Assembly (NCBI RefSeq): GCF_001905845.1
Contig: NZ_LIVZ01000001.1
Span: 682,001-746,000, forward strand
Length of the DNA stretch: 64,000 nucleotides
DNA from: Streptomyces sp. TSRI0107
GTDB taxonomy: Bacteria > Actinomycetota > Actinomycetes > Streptomycetales > Streptomycetaceae
Reading direction: 5' to 3'
The number at the start of each line of letters is the position of its first letter. The first letter of the stretch is position 1. The notes under the pieces are model-generated. The model saw only the letters and a list, made by a program, of their open reading frames with translations. It searched no databases and was not told the origin of the DNA. The translations under genes were made by a program, and so were the position numbers. Shown in pieces: positions 25,399-33,544 of this stretch.

Positions 25399-27723
25399 TC
25401 AGTCGACGGTGACCTGGCTCACTTTCATCTCATGAGGTGTTTCACTTTTTTCCGGCGGCGCGCCGTCGTGCAATCGCGCGCCTTCGATGTCCAGGTCCGG
25501 CAACACCCGGTCCAGCCCGCGTGGCAGCCACCAGGCGCCGCGGCCCACCATGGCCAGCACCGCCGGCACCAGCGTCATACGGACGACGAAGGCGTCCACC
25601 AGCACCCCGAACGCCAGCGAGAAGGCGATCGGTTTCACGATCGCGTCCTCCGTCGTCACGAAGCTGGCGAACACGAAGAACATGATGAGCGCCGCGGCCG
25701 TCACCACCCGTGAGGCGTGCCCCGCCCCCTCGACCACCGCCTCCTTGGCCTTCCGCGTGCGCACCCATTCCTCGCGCATGCTGGACACGAGGAACACCTC
25801 GTAGTCCATGGCCAGTCCGAACAGCACTGCCATCAGCACGATCGGCAGGAAGCTGACGACCGGTCCGGTCCGGGCCACGCCCAGCGCGTCGGCCAGCCAG
25901 CCCCACTGGAACACCGCCACGACCGCGCCGAACGACGCGCCGACCGACAGCAGGAATCCCACCGTCGCCTTCACCGGGACCACCAGCGAGCGGAACACCA
26001 GCAGCAACAGGATCAGGCAGAGCCCGACGACCACCGCCGCGAACGGCAGCAGCGACGCGCGCAGCCGGTCGGAGACGTCGATGCCGATGGCCGTCGTGCC
26101 GGTCACGGACACCGAGGCGCCCGTCTCCCGCTCGATCGCGTCCGCGTCCCCGCGGATCGCGTCCACCAGGTCCTGGGTGGCCTCGTCCTGCGGGCCGCCG
26201 TCGGGCACCACCTGGATCACCGCCCGCCCGGACTCCGGCGCGTACTGCGGCTGTCCGACCTTCACCACCCCGGGCAGTTCCTTCAGCCGCGCGGCCACCG
26301 CGCCGGCCTGCTGCTGCCCTTCCGGCCCGGAGGCGTCCGCCTCGGCGAGGATCAGCAGCGGCCCGTTGAAGCCGGGCCCGAAGGCCTCGCCGACGGTGTC
26401 GTACGTCTCGCGCTGCGGGGTGTCGTGCGCGGCGGTGCCGTTGTCGGGCAGCGCGAGCCGCAGATCGGCGGCGGGCACGGCCACCGTGACCAGGGCCGCG
26501 ACCGTGGCGAGCAGGAAGAGCAGGGGGCGCCGGGTGACCAGCCGGGCCCAGCGCCGGCCCATGACGGCGGGGGGCTCGGCGGTGGAGGACCCTTCGGCGG
26601 CGGGCTTCCGGGCCGAGGACCCGGCGGGTTCCTCGGCGGAGGACTCCGCCTCCACACCCTCCGCGCCTTCCGTGGTGTCCGTGCCGCCGGCCGCCCGCCG
26701 GGCCGCCCGGGATCCCGGGCGCGGGGCGAGCCGGGCGCCCGCGAAGCCGAACAGCGCGGGCAGCAGGGTGACCGCGACGAGCACGGCGATGAGCACGGTC
26801 GCCGCGGCGCTGAGCCCCATCACCGTCAGGAACGGGATCCGTACGACGGCCAGCCCGACCAGGGCGATGATCACCGTCGTCCCGGCGAACACCACCGCGC
26901 TGCCCGCCGTGCCGACCGCCCGTCCCGCCGACTCGCGCGGGTCCATGCCCTGGGCGAGCTGGGTGCGGTGCCGGGAGAGCACGAACAGGGCGTAGTCGAT
27001 GCCGACCGCGAGGCCCAGCATCAGCGACAGGCTCAGCGCGGTCGACGACACCGTCACCGCGGAGGAGACCGCGAGCAGCCCGACCAGCCCGGTGCCGATG
27101 CCGGCGAACGCGGTGATCAGCGGCATCCCGGCGGCGAGCAGCGAGCCGAAGGTGATGACGAGCACGATCAGCGCGACGACGACGCCGAGCAGTTCGAGGA
27201 CGCTGGGGGTGAGCACCCCGTTGCCGTACGCCTGTCCGCCGACGGAGACCTCGAGGCCCGCTTCCTCGGCGGCCTTCGTGGTCTCCTCCAGCGCGTCGAG
27301 CGTGCCGTCGTCGAGGGCGGAGCGGGTGACGTCGTAGTTGACCTGGGCCAGGGCGGTACGGCCGTCGGGGGTGACCGTGCCGGCCTTGTCGGGCGGGATC
27401 ACCGCGGCGACCTGGGGGGCGTCCTGGGCGGCGGCCAGGGTGCGCTGGACGGCCTGCGCCGCGGCGGGATCGCTGACCTTGGACCCCTCGGGCGCGGTGA
27501 ACACGATCTGGGCGCTGGTGCCGGCGGCGGCCGGGAAGTCCTCGGCCATCGTGTCCTGGGCCTGCTGGGATTCGGAGCCGGGGATGGTGAACTCGTTGTC
27601 GAGCTTGCCGCCGACGGCCATCAGCGTGCCGACGGCGGCGGCCAGTACGGCCAGCCAGACGGCCAGGACCAGCCGTCGGCGACGGTGGGCGCCGAGCCCG
27701 AGCCGATAGAGCCAAGTCGCCAC
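25399..27723 (-). CDS. MMPL/RND family transporter
   Basis: 774 residues from GTG 27723 (GAGGAG seven bases upstream). Layout is the standard two repeats: one helix, a soluble loop (about residues 40-165), five or six helices, a Pro/Glu/Ala-rich cytoplasmic linker (about 330-390), then the same again. Typical motifs include GLAVGIDYALFVLSRHR and GLAMDYEVFLVSSMREEW with the proton-relay Asp-Tyr pair. In actinomycetes MMPL proteins export lipids and polyketide-like metabolites. It is downstream of the DUF2993 gene, and both are probably controlled by the divergent TetR. A role in exporting the neighbouring sulfated polyketide is possible but unproven. Confidence 0.92.
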   Translation of the reverse strand: MATWLYRLGLGAHRRRRLVLAVWLAVLAAAVGTLMAVGGKLDNEFTIPGSESQQAQDTMAEDFPAAAGTSAQIVFTAPEGSKVSDPAAAQAVQRTLAAAQDAPQVAAVIPPDKAGTVTPDGRTALAQVNYDVTRSALDDGTLDALEETTKAAEEAGLEVSVGGQAYGNGVLTPSVLELLGVVVALIVLVITFGSLLAAGMPLITAFAGIGTGLVGLLAVSSAVTVSSTALSLSLMLGLAVGIDYALFVLSRHRTQLAQGMDPRESAGRAVGTAGSAVVFAGTTVIIALVGLAVVRIPFLTVMGLSAAATVLIAVLVAVTLLPALFGFAGARLAPRPGSRAARRAAGGTDTTEGAEGVEAESSAEEPAGSSARKPAAEGSSTAEPPAVMGRRWARLVTRRPLLFLLATVAALVTVAVPAADLRLALPDNGTAAHDTPQRETYDTVGEAFGPGFNGPLLILAEADASGPEGQQQAGAVAARLKELPGVVKVGQPQYAPESGRAVIQVVPDGGPQDEATQDLVDAIRGDADAIERETGASVSVTGTTAIGIDVSDRLRASLLPFAAVVVGLCLILLLLVFRSLVVPVKATVGFLLSVGASFGAVVAVFQWGWLADALGVARTGPVVSFLPIVLMAVLFGLAMDYEVFLVSSMREEWVRTRKAKEAVVEGAGHASRVVTAAALIMFFVFASFVTTEDAIVKPIAFSLAFGVLVDAFVVRMTLVPAVLAMVGRGAWWLPRGLDRVLPDLDIEGARLHDGAPPEKSETPHEMKVSQVTVD

Positions 27724-27795
27724 GGAAACGCTCCTCGTGCAGTAGTGGCAGGTGCCGGGGGTGTGGGGGCGTGGGGGTTGCTCGGGTGCGGTCGG

Positions 27796-28482
27796 TCAGG
27801 CCTTCACGGTGGTGCGGCCTCCCGCCAGCTCCAGCCGGAGCCCGTCGGGGGTGACCGTGACGCGCTCCGGCGCCAGTTCGAGCGGCAGCTCGGCCAGGTC
27901 GAGTTCCTGCGGGGTGTCCCCGAGCAGCTGACCGGCGAGGGCGTCCGGGACGACCCGCTCGCCGATCCGCACGGTGGTGCGCTCGAAGCGGATGCCGTCG
28001 CCCTCCAGGACCGGCCGGAAACCGATGGCGATCCGCCCGGCGGGCCCCGCGTGCACCACCAGTTCCTGCGCGTCGGGGTCCGGGGTCACGGTCGCCTGGC
28101 CGAGAGCGCCGCCGGTCATGGTGCTCACCGCGTTCGCGAGGGCCTCGCCGGCCAGTTCGGCGCTCACCCGGCTGTCCCGCACCGACAGGCCGTCGCCGGT
28201 ACGGACGACGTCGGCCAGCTCGGCGTGCAGGTCGACCCCGCTGAACCGGCGGAAGGTGGCGCCCTCGCCGGAGACCTCCACACGCGGGAAGGTGCCGCGC
28301 GCCAGCTGCAGTGTCACCGGGGTGGAGCCGAAGCCGACGTCGAGCCCGGTGTGCAGCCGCTTCTCCATCCGGTCGGCGAACCGGTCCGCGGCGTAGTGGC
28401 GGGCCACCGCCTCCGCGACACCGCCGGTGACCAGCACCGCGCCGATCGCCGCGAGGGCGACGAGGCGCGCTCTGCGGGACAC
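27796..28482 (-). CDS. DUF2993 (LmeA-like) lipid-binding envelope protein
   Basis: 228 residues. A signal anchor near the N-terminus (LVALAAIGAVLVTGGVAEA) is followed by the DUF2993 tubular-lipid-binding type fold (RHYAADRFADRMEKRL, GSTPVTLQLARGTFPRVEV). The mycobacterial relative LmeA acts in lipomannan elongation. GTG 28482 is preferred as start because GGAGG lies six bases upstream; the ATG further up lies inside the operator repeat and has no ribosome-binding site. It is the first gene before the MMPL transporter, 73 bases away, consistent with handing a lipid-like substrate to it. Confidence 0.82.
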   Translation of the reverse strand: MSRRARLVALAAIGAVLVTGGVAEAVARHYAADRFADRMEKRLHTGLDVGFGSTPVTLQLARGTFPRVEVSGEGATFRRFSGVDLHAELADVVRTGDGLSVRDSRVSAELAGEALANAVSTMTGGALGQATVTPDPDAQELVVHAGPAGRIAIGFRPVLEGDGIRFERTTVRIGERVVPDALAGQLLGDTPQELDLAELPLELAPERVTVTPDGLRLELAGGRTTVKA

Positions 28483-28496
28483 GCGCCCCCTCCGTA

Positions 28497-28541
28497 AAAG
28501 TGTCATGACTGACAGCATAGCCAAAGTGTCATGACTGACAG
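28497..28541. promoter_or_regulatory. TetR operator: two 19-bp direct repeats
   Basis: AAAGTGTCATGACTGACAG occurs exactly twice, at 28497-28515 and 28523-28541, offset by 26 bases. Each copy is itself partly palindromic (TGTCA-TGAC-TGACA, with GTCATGAC a perfect palindrome). The repeats sit exactly between the divergent DUF2993 (28482, minus) and TetR (28581, plus) start codons. This is the standard place for an autoregulated TetR operator controlling both directions. Confidence 0.85.
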
Positions 28542-28580
28542 ATTCTTTACCGTCGGTTTCAGGCCTGCGATACTCCCCGC

Positions 28581-29201
28581 ATGGCAACCCTCGACACCCC
28601 CGCCGCCGAGCCGCAGGGCCGGCGTGAGGCGCACAAGGCGGCGACCCGGAAGGCCCTCCAGGAGGCCGCCCACCGCATGTTCGAGGAGCGCGGGTACGCC
28701 GGGACGACCGTCCGGGACATCGCGGCCGCGGCCGGGGTCACCGAGCGGACCTTCTTCCGCTACTTCCCCTCCAAGGAGGACCTGGTCCTCGACGAGATCC
28801 TCGACCTGATCCCGGTGGTCCGGGCCAAGGTCGTCGCCCGCCCCGCGGAGGAGGACCCGTACGCCGCCGTCCTCGGCGCGGCCCTGGAACTCGCCGCCGG
28901 CGGCGGTGTCGGCCTGATGTTCAGCGGGCCGCCGCAGCGCTTCCCCGGCCGGCAGGTGCGGCAGTTCCTGCCCGTCCTGAGCAAGTTCGAGACCGGCCTC
29001 GCGGAAGCCCTGCTGGAGCGGCTGACCGCGCAGGACCCGCGGACGGCCAGCCGGCTGCGCGCCGCCGTGCTCGCCCGCGCGGCCGTCGGCGCGCTGCGCT
29101 CGGCGCTGTTCGCGTACACCGCGCTCCCGGAGGAGCGGCGCGGCCCGGCCGCCGCCCACGGCCTGCTCCAGGAGGCGTTCGCGTACCTGCGGGACGGCTG
29201 A
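28581..29201 (+). CDS. TetR family transcriptional regulator
   Basis: 206 residues. The N-terminal DNA-binding domain is typical (RKALQEAAHRMFEERGYAGT, then TVRDIAAAAGVTERTFFRYF with PSKEDLV). The C-terminal ligand domain is helical, ending in LLQEAFAYLRDG. It is divergent from the DUF2993-MMPL operon across two exact operator repeats, so it most likely represses that exporter operon and itself until a ligand binds. Inducer unknown; the exported compound or a membrane-active agent would be normal for this arrangement. Confidence 0.93.
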   Translation: MATLDTPAAEPQGRREAHKAATRKALQEAAHRMFEERGYAGTTVRDIAAAAGVTERTFFRYFPSKEDLVLDEILDLIPVVRAKVVARPAEEDPYAAVLGAALELAAGGGVGLMFSGPPQRFPGRQVRQFLPVLSKFETGLAEALLERLTAQDPRTASRLRAAVLARAAVGALRSALFAYTALPEERRGPAAAHGLLQEAFAYLRDG

Positions 29202-29242
29202 CGCAGGACCATTGCCCCGCCGAAGAGTCCATGAGTAGCCTG

Positions 29243-29279
29243 TGTTCGCTATTCCGACCGTCAGTTGAAATTTCGAACA
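29243..29279. promoter_or_regulatory. paired IclR-type boxes upstream of the IclR gene
   Basis: Two sites flank each other: TGTTCGCTATTCCGACCG at 29243-29260 and, reading on the minus strand, TGTTCGAAATTTCAACTG at 29279-29262. Both fit a TGTTCG-N6-CG half-palindrome that recurs upstream of arabinan genes at 37.4 kb and 55.43 kb. Position just before the IclR ribosome-binding site suggests autoregulation. Confidence 0.6.
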
Positions 29280-29296
29280 CAGGGAGGGGGCCGGTC

Positions 29297-30070
29297 GTGG
29301 GACGCCTCGTACCTGCCGTGACCCGGGCTCTCGACATCCTGGAGCTCTTCCTCGACGGGGACGGCACACTGTCCGCGCCCGACATCGTCCGCAAGCTCCA
29401 GCTGCCCCGCACCACCGTCCACGAGCTGGTCACCACGCTCGCCGCCCGGCAGTACATCACCGCGGTGCCCGGCCAGCCCGGACGCTACCGGCTCGGCGTA
29501 CGCCCGTACCAGCTCGGCAGCCGCTACGCCGAACAGCTCGACCTCGCCGCCGAGGGCCAGCAGGTCGCCCGGACCGTCGCCGAGACCTGCGACGAGACCG
29601 TGCACGTCGCCATCCTCGAAGGCACCGACGTCATCTACATCGCCAAGGTCGACTCCACCCACGCGGTGCGCATGGTCTCGGCGGCCGGCCGCCGCCTGCC
29701 CGCCCACTGCACCTCCGTCGGCAAGATGCTGCTGGCCTCCCTCCCCGAGCAGGAACTCGCGGCCCGCGTCCCCGACAGTGCGGAACTGGTCGCGATGACG
29801 CCGAACAGCATCACCGAACCGGCGGCGCTGCGCGAGGCTCTGGCCGAAATCCGCCGCCGCGGCATCGCCGTGGAGAGCCGCGAGTCCAACCCGGACGTCA
29901 GCTGTGTGGCCGCGCCCGTCCACGACCGCACCGGCCGGGTCGTGGCCGCGCTGTCCATCTCGGTGCCGATGATCCGCTGGAGCGACGAGCGCCGCGCCGA
30001 ACTGGAGCAGCTCGCCGCCAAGGGCGCCGCCGACCTGTCCGAGCGGCTCGGCCACCGGGGTGCGGCATGA
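29297..30070 (+). CDS. IclR family transcriptional regulator (probable arabinose/arabinan regulator)
   Basis: 257 residues from GTG 29297, behind AGGGAGGGGG; an earlier ATG at 29231 would place the operator boxes inside the gene. The winged-helix domain (VTRALDILELFLDGDGTLSA, then LQLPRTTVHELV) is followed by the IclR effector domain (VHVAILEGTDVIYIAKVDS, LPAHCTSVGKMLLA, ESNPDVSCVAAPV). It is translationally coupled to the SMP-30 lactonase gene (ATGA). TGTTCG-type boxes near its own promoter and near two arabinan loci in the window suggest it controls sugar uptake and hydrolysis genes. The effector is unknown. Confidence 0.88.
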   Translation: MGRLVPAVTRALDILELFLDGDGTLSAPDIVRKLQLPRTTVHELVTTLAARQYITAVPGQPGRYRLGVRPYQLGSRYAEQLDLAAEGQQVARTVAETCDETVHVAILEGTDVIYIAKVDSTHAVRMVSAAGRRLPAHCTSVGKMLLASLPEQELAARVPDSAELVAMTPNSITEPAALREALAEIRRRGIAVESRESNPDVSCVAAPVHDRTGRVVAALSISVPMIRWSDERRAELEQLAAKGAADLSERLGHRGAA

Positions 30071-30912
30071 CGGCGTACGAGGCCGCGGTCCGCGCCGAGG
30101 CGGCCCTGGGCGAGGGCCCCACCTGGGACGCGGCCCGGGGCCGCCTGCTGTGGCTCGACATCCTGGGCTCCCGCGTCCACACCTACGAGCCGTCGACCGG
30201 CCGCCGCACCATCCGTACGACGGAACAGCACGTCGGCGCGGTGAAGCCGCGGGCGAACGGCGGACTGGTCCTCAACCTCCGCGACGGCGTCGGTCTCCTC
30301 GACCCCGACGGCGCCTTCCGCTGGCTGCACCACGAGCCCGTCCCCGGCCGCCGCGCCAACGACGCCGCCGTCGCCCCCGACGGGGCGCTGTGGGCGGGCA
30401 CGATGCGCTACGACGAGGCGCCGGGCGGCGGCACGCTGTCCCGGGTGAGCGCCGACGGCACCGTGGACGTCGTGCTCGACGACGTGGCGGTGAGCAACGG
30501 CACGGGCTGGAGCCCGGACGGCCGCCGCATGTACTACGTCGACTCGCCGACCCGCCGCGTCGACGTGTTCGACGTCGACGGCCCCCGGATCGGCAACCGC
30601 CGCCCCCTAACGGAGATCGAGGAGGGCGCGGGCTTCCCCGACGGCCTCACCGTCGACGCCGACGGCTGCGTGTGGGTGGCCCTGTGGGACGGCGGGGCGA
30701 TCCGCCGCTACACGCCGGCCGGCGACCTGGACCGGGTGCTCCCCCTCCCCACCCCCAGGGTCACGGCCTGCGCCTTCGGCGGCCCCGGCCTGACGGACCT
30801 GTACATAACGACGGCGCGCGTGGGCCTCACGGCACCGCACCCGCTGTCGGGGTCGCTGCTGGTGATCCCGGGGGCCGGCCAGGGCCTGCCGCAGCCGGCG
30901 TTCGAGGGGTAG
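30067..30912 (+). CDS. SMP-30/gluconolactonase/LRE family lactonase
   Basis: 281 residues forming a six-bladed propeller type. Metal ligands are recognisable: the N-terminal Glu in ALGEGPTW, Asn in RRANDAAVAPDG, Asn in VAVSNGTGWSPDG and Asp in FPDGLTVDADG. Members hydrolyse sugar lactones (for example arabino- or gluconolactone) in oxidative sugar pathways. Coupling to the IclR gene and the presence of arabinan genes nearby fit an L-arabinonolactonase-like role, but no dehydrogenase or dehydratase is seen beside it. Cytosolic; no signal peptide. Confidence 0.87.
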   Translation: MTAYEAAVRAEAALGEGPTWDAARGRLLWLDILGSRVHTYEPSTGRRTIRTTEQHVGAVKPRANGGLVLNLRDGVGLLDPDGAFRWLHHEPVPGRRANDAAVAPDGALWAGTMRYDEAPGGGTLSRVSADGTVDVVLDDVAVSNGTGWSPDGRRMYYVDSPTRRVDVFDVDGPRIGNRRPLTEIEEGAGFPDGLTVDADGCVWVALWDGGAIRRYTPAGDLDRVLPLPTPRVTACAFGGPGLTDLYITTARVGLTAPHPLSGSLLVIPGAGQGLPQPAFEG

Positions 30913-30924
30913 CCCGAGGCGCCC

Positions 30925-32310
30925 TTACGCCAGCCCCGCCACCTTCAGCTCCGCCGCGGTCAACGGCGGTCCCGCCAGCGGGCGCTTGACCGGGCCGACC
31001 GTCGCCGCCAGGACCGCGGAGGGCCGCAGCAGCCGTCCCGGTCCCGCCGTCATGCTGGTGAGGTCCCACACCGCGGTCGCCGCGCTGTACGAGCCGGTCG
31101 TCGCGCGCATCATCCGGCGCGAGTACCGCGTCACCAGACGGTCCGCGAGCCCCGGCGCACCGCCGCGCGTCCCGGGGTACCAGACGTCCTGGCCGACCGC
31201 CATGGTCCAGGCGGCCTGGACGGCGCCGGCGGCCCCGCGCTGCACGCGCCGGGCGAGGCCGGGCCCGGTGAGCCCGGCGCGGCCCAGTTCCCGGCTCAGG
31301 ACCCGCGCGCCGAGCGCCGCCACGGACATGCCCTGGCCGTAGGCGGGGTTGAAGGTGGCCAGCGCGTCGCCGAGGACGACGAACCGCTCGGGCCACTGGC
31401 GGGTCTTCTCCAGGTAGCGCCGGTGGTTGCTGGTGCTGCGGCTGACGTGCACGTCGGTGAGCGGTTCGGCAGCGGCGATGAGCCGCCCCACTATGGGGTG
31501 CGGCAGGTCCAGCGCGTACCGGAGGAACGCGTCCGGGTCGGACGGCGGTTCACCGCCGCCCCGGGTGCCGGCGAGGCTCGCCATCCAGCGGCCGCCCTCG
31601 ATGGGCAGGACCATCCCGCTGCGGCCCGGCCGGCCCTGGTAGGGGTCGGCGTGCACGATGGTGAGGGGGAAGTCCTCGGCCCCCTCGGGTGTGCGGTAGA
31701 TCCGCGTCGCGTTGACCAGTCCGGCGTCGACGGTCTGCTCGCGGACGCCGGTGACGCCGAGCGCCGCCAGCCACTTGTCCACGCGTGAACCGCGACCGCT
31801 CGCGTCGACCACGAAATCGGCGTCGATGTCCTCGTCGCCGCTCGGCGTCGACACCCGCACCCCCTCGACCCGCCGTGCGTTTCCGGCCACTTCGAGGACC
31901 TGCCCCTTGCGGAGCTTCACCCCGGTGTTCGCCAGCACCGCGTCCCGTACCGCCCAGTCCAGCAGGGCCCGGCTGCACGTCAGCATCCGCGGCCCCGGGC
32001 TGCGCCAGCGCCGGAACCAGCCCTCGGAGGTCAGGGACACCATGCCCGAGGCGAGCGAGATCTCCCGGGCGCCCGCGGCGAGCAGGTGCTCCCGCATGCT
32101 CACGCCCGGCACCAGGTCCTCCATCGCGGCGAGGCCGCCGGCCATGAGCAGGTGCGCGTGGCGGCCCTGCGGCAGCCCCTTGCGGTGCTCCGGTCCGTCG
32201 GGAAGGTCGTCCCGGTCCCAGACGATCACCTCGTCCACGACGGTGGACAACGTGGCCGCGGCCAGCATGCCGGCCAGGCCGGCACCGACGACGACAGCTC
32301 TACGCGACAT
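30925..32310 (-). CDS. FAD-dependent monooxygenase/epoxidase-like flavoprotein
   Basis: 461 residues. The dinucleotide-binding motif VVVGAGLAGMLAA is at the N-terminus, a DxRG-like WDRDDLPDGPEHRKG segment follows, then the second FAD motif RFVVLGDALATFNPAYGQGM around residue 310. LPQGRHAHLLMAGG and the overall length match the epoxidase-like group of flavoprotein hydroxylases found in natural-product clusters and in general metabolism. Substrate unknown. It is convergent with the SMP-30 gene (12 bases apart) and separated by 58 bases from the upstream membrane-protein cassette. Confidence 0.83.
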   Translation of the reverse strand: MSRRAVVVGAGLAGMLAAATLSTVVDEVIVWDRDDLPDGPEHRKGLPQGRHAHLLMAGGLAAMEDLVPGVSMREHLLAAGAREISLASGMVSLTSEGWFRRWRSPGPRMLTCSRALLDWAVRDAVLANTGVKLRKGQVLEVAGNARRVEGVRVSTPSGDEDIDADFVVDASGRGSRVDKWLAALGVTGVREQTVDAGLVNATRIYRTPEGAEDFPLTIVHADPYQGRPGRSGMVLPIEGGRWMASLAGTRGGGEPPSDPDAFLRYALDLPHPIVGRLIAAAEPLTDVHVSRSTSNHRRYLEKTRQWPERFVVLGDALATFNPAYGQGMSVAALGARVLSRELGRAGLTGPGLARRVQRGAAGAVQAAWTMAVGQDVWYPGTRGGAPGLADRLVTRYSRRMMRATTGSYSAATAVWDLTSMTAGPGRLLRPSAVLAATVGPVKRPLAGPPLTAAELKVAGLA

Positions 32311-32368
32311 GTGGCTCCTCGCACTCGGCCGTGAAGGCTCGGCCGTGACGGCACATGACCGAACACAT

Positions 32369-33544
32369 TCAGTCAGGGAAGGCTCTCACCGTACCTTCAC
32401 TCACCGTGTCCGCGGCGGGAGTTCCGCCGAGCGCCCGCGCCAACTCGACCAGCCCGCCCGCCCCGGAGACCTCCGTGGCGTGCAGCCGGTAGGTGCTCGG
32501 CGTGGGCAGCGGCTCCTCGCGGGCGGCGGCCCGGTGCGCGGCGGCGTCGAGCATGGCCGCCTCCGCGGCGACCCGCGCCTCGTGCGCCGGGCGGCCGTCG
32601 CCCAGGGCGGCCGACAGGGCCGTCTGCCGCACCCGGTCGTCGAAGTACGGGGCGAGGGCGAGCAGCGCGTCGTGGATGGCCACCTCCCGCCAGTGCAGCC
32701 GCTCCAGCGGCAGCTGCCACCAGGACGCGGGCGGCTTCGGGGCCGTCGAGACGAACTCCACCCGGTTCCACAGCGGCCCCAGCCGCCAGTAGTCCCGCAG
32801 CCCGTGCCAGTGCGCCACGGCCGCGGGCAGCAGCCGCGGGAGCACGAACCCGGCGGAGCAGACCAGGCCGCCGAGCGAGGCCATCGGCGGGGCGACGCTG
32901 GTGGAGAGGAAGTCGAGGTCGTGCCCCGTCCAACGGGCCACGACCGCCGTGTACTTGGCGAGCTGGAAGCCCAGCAGGTCCAGCAGCGCCCCGGTGAGGA
33001 TCAGCCGCAGCCCGGTCCGCAGCAGCCCGGTGACCTCGCGCCCCCACTTCAGGCACACGAGGCACATCGCCACCATGGCGGCGGTGTGTCCGAGCAGGTA
33101 CAGCACGATCATCTCGCGCATGTACGGCGTGTTCGCGTAGTAGGTGTCGAGGTCGGTCAGCCGCTCGGTGCGCGCGTCCGCGAGGGTGAACAGCACGACG
33201 ATGGCCACGACGAGGGCGCCGTAGGCGGCGATGCTGCGCCGGATCAGCCGCCGCACCCGTTCCCGGGCCCCGCCCCGCCAGTTGACCAGCAGGATCAGCA
33301 GGGAGCAGCTGTACGCCGAGAGCATGCCGTAGGTCAGCGGGGCGCCGAAGTTCGGGACGCCGGTGAGGTCGTTCACGGCGGCCAGGGTCATCGGCGCGGA
33401 GCAGCAGAACACGATCGCGCCGAGCAGGATCGCCACGCAGGTGGACACGGTCAGCGGATTGCGCGCCGGGGTGCGCGGCCGGCGGAACAGCACGACGGCG
33501 GCCAGGGCGAGCGCACCGCCCGCCAGATAGACGACAAGGCTCAT
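32369..33544 (-). CDS. MAB_1171c-family (DUF6545) polytopic membrane protein, copy 1
   Basis: 391 residues. About seven helices fill residues 5-250, with the family marks GVPNFGAPLTYG, TDLDTYYANTPYMREMIVLYLLGH and WLxxx-type loops, then a cytoplasmic tail from about residue 265 (ALDDxxxx-like REVAIHDALLAL). NCBI calls the family a putative transporter, but no transport has been shown. Its ATG overlaps the stop of copy 2 (ATGA). This copy lacks a metallopeptidase of its own and ends the cassette. Confidence 0.85.
   Translation of the reverse strand: MSLVVYLAGGALALAAVVLFRRPRTPARNPLTVSTCVAILLGAIVFCCSAPMTLAAVNDLTGVPNFGAPLTYGMLSAYSCSLLILLVNWRGGARERVRRLIRRSIAAYGALVVAIVVLFTLADARTERLTDLDTYYANTPYMREMIVLYLLGHTAAMVAMCLVCLKWGREVTGLLRTGLRLILTGALLDLLGFQLAKYTAVVARWTGHDLDFLSTSVAPPMASLGGLVCSAGFVLPRLLPAAVAHWHGLRDYWRLGPLWNRVEFVSTAPKPPASWWQLPLERLHWREVAIHDALLALAPYFDDRVRQTALSAALGDGRPAHEARVAAEAAMLDAAAHRAAAREEPLPTPSTYRLHATEVSGAGGLVELARALGGTPAADTVSEGTVRAFPD

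Noticed and set aside
25717..28497. Long plus-strand open frame opposite the MMPL and DUF2993 genes
   Set aside because: Spans two real genes and an intergenic gap, and has shadow composition (His/Arg/Gln-rich).
30925..32310. Treating the FAD monooxygenase as part of a polyketide cluster
   Set aside because: It is convergent with the SMP-30 gene and separated from the synthase by more than 5 kb of unrelated genes.
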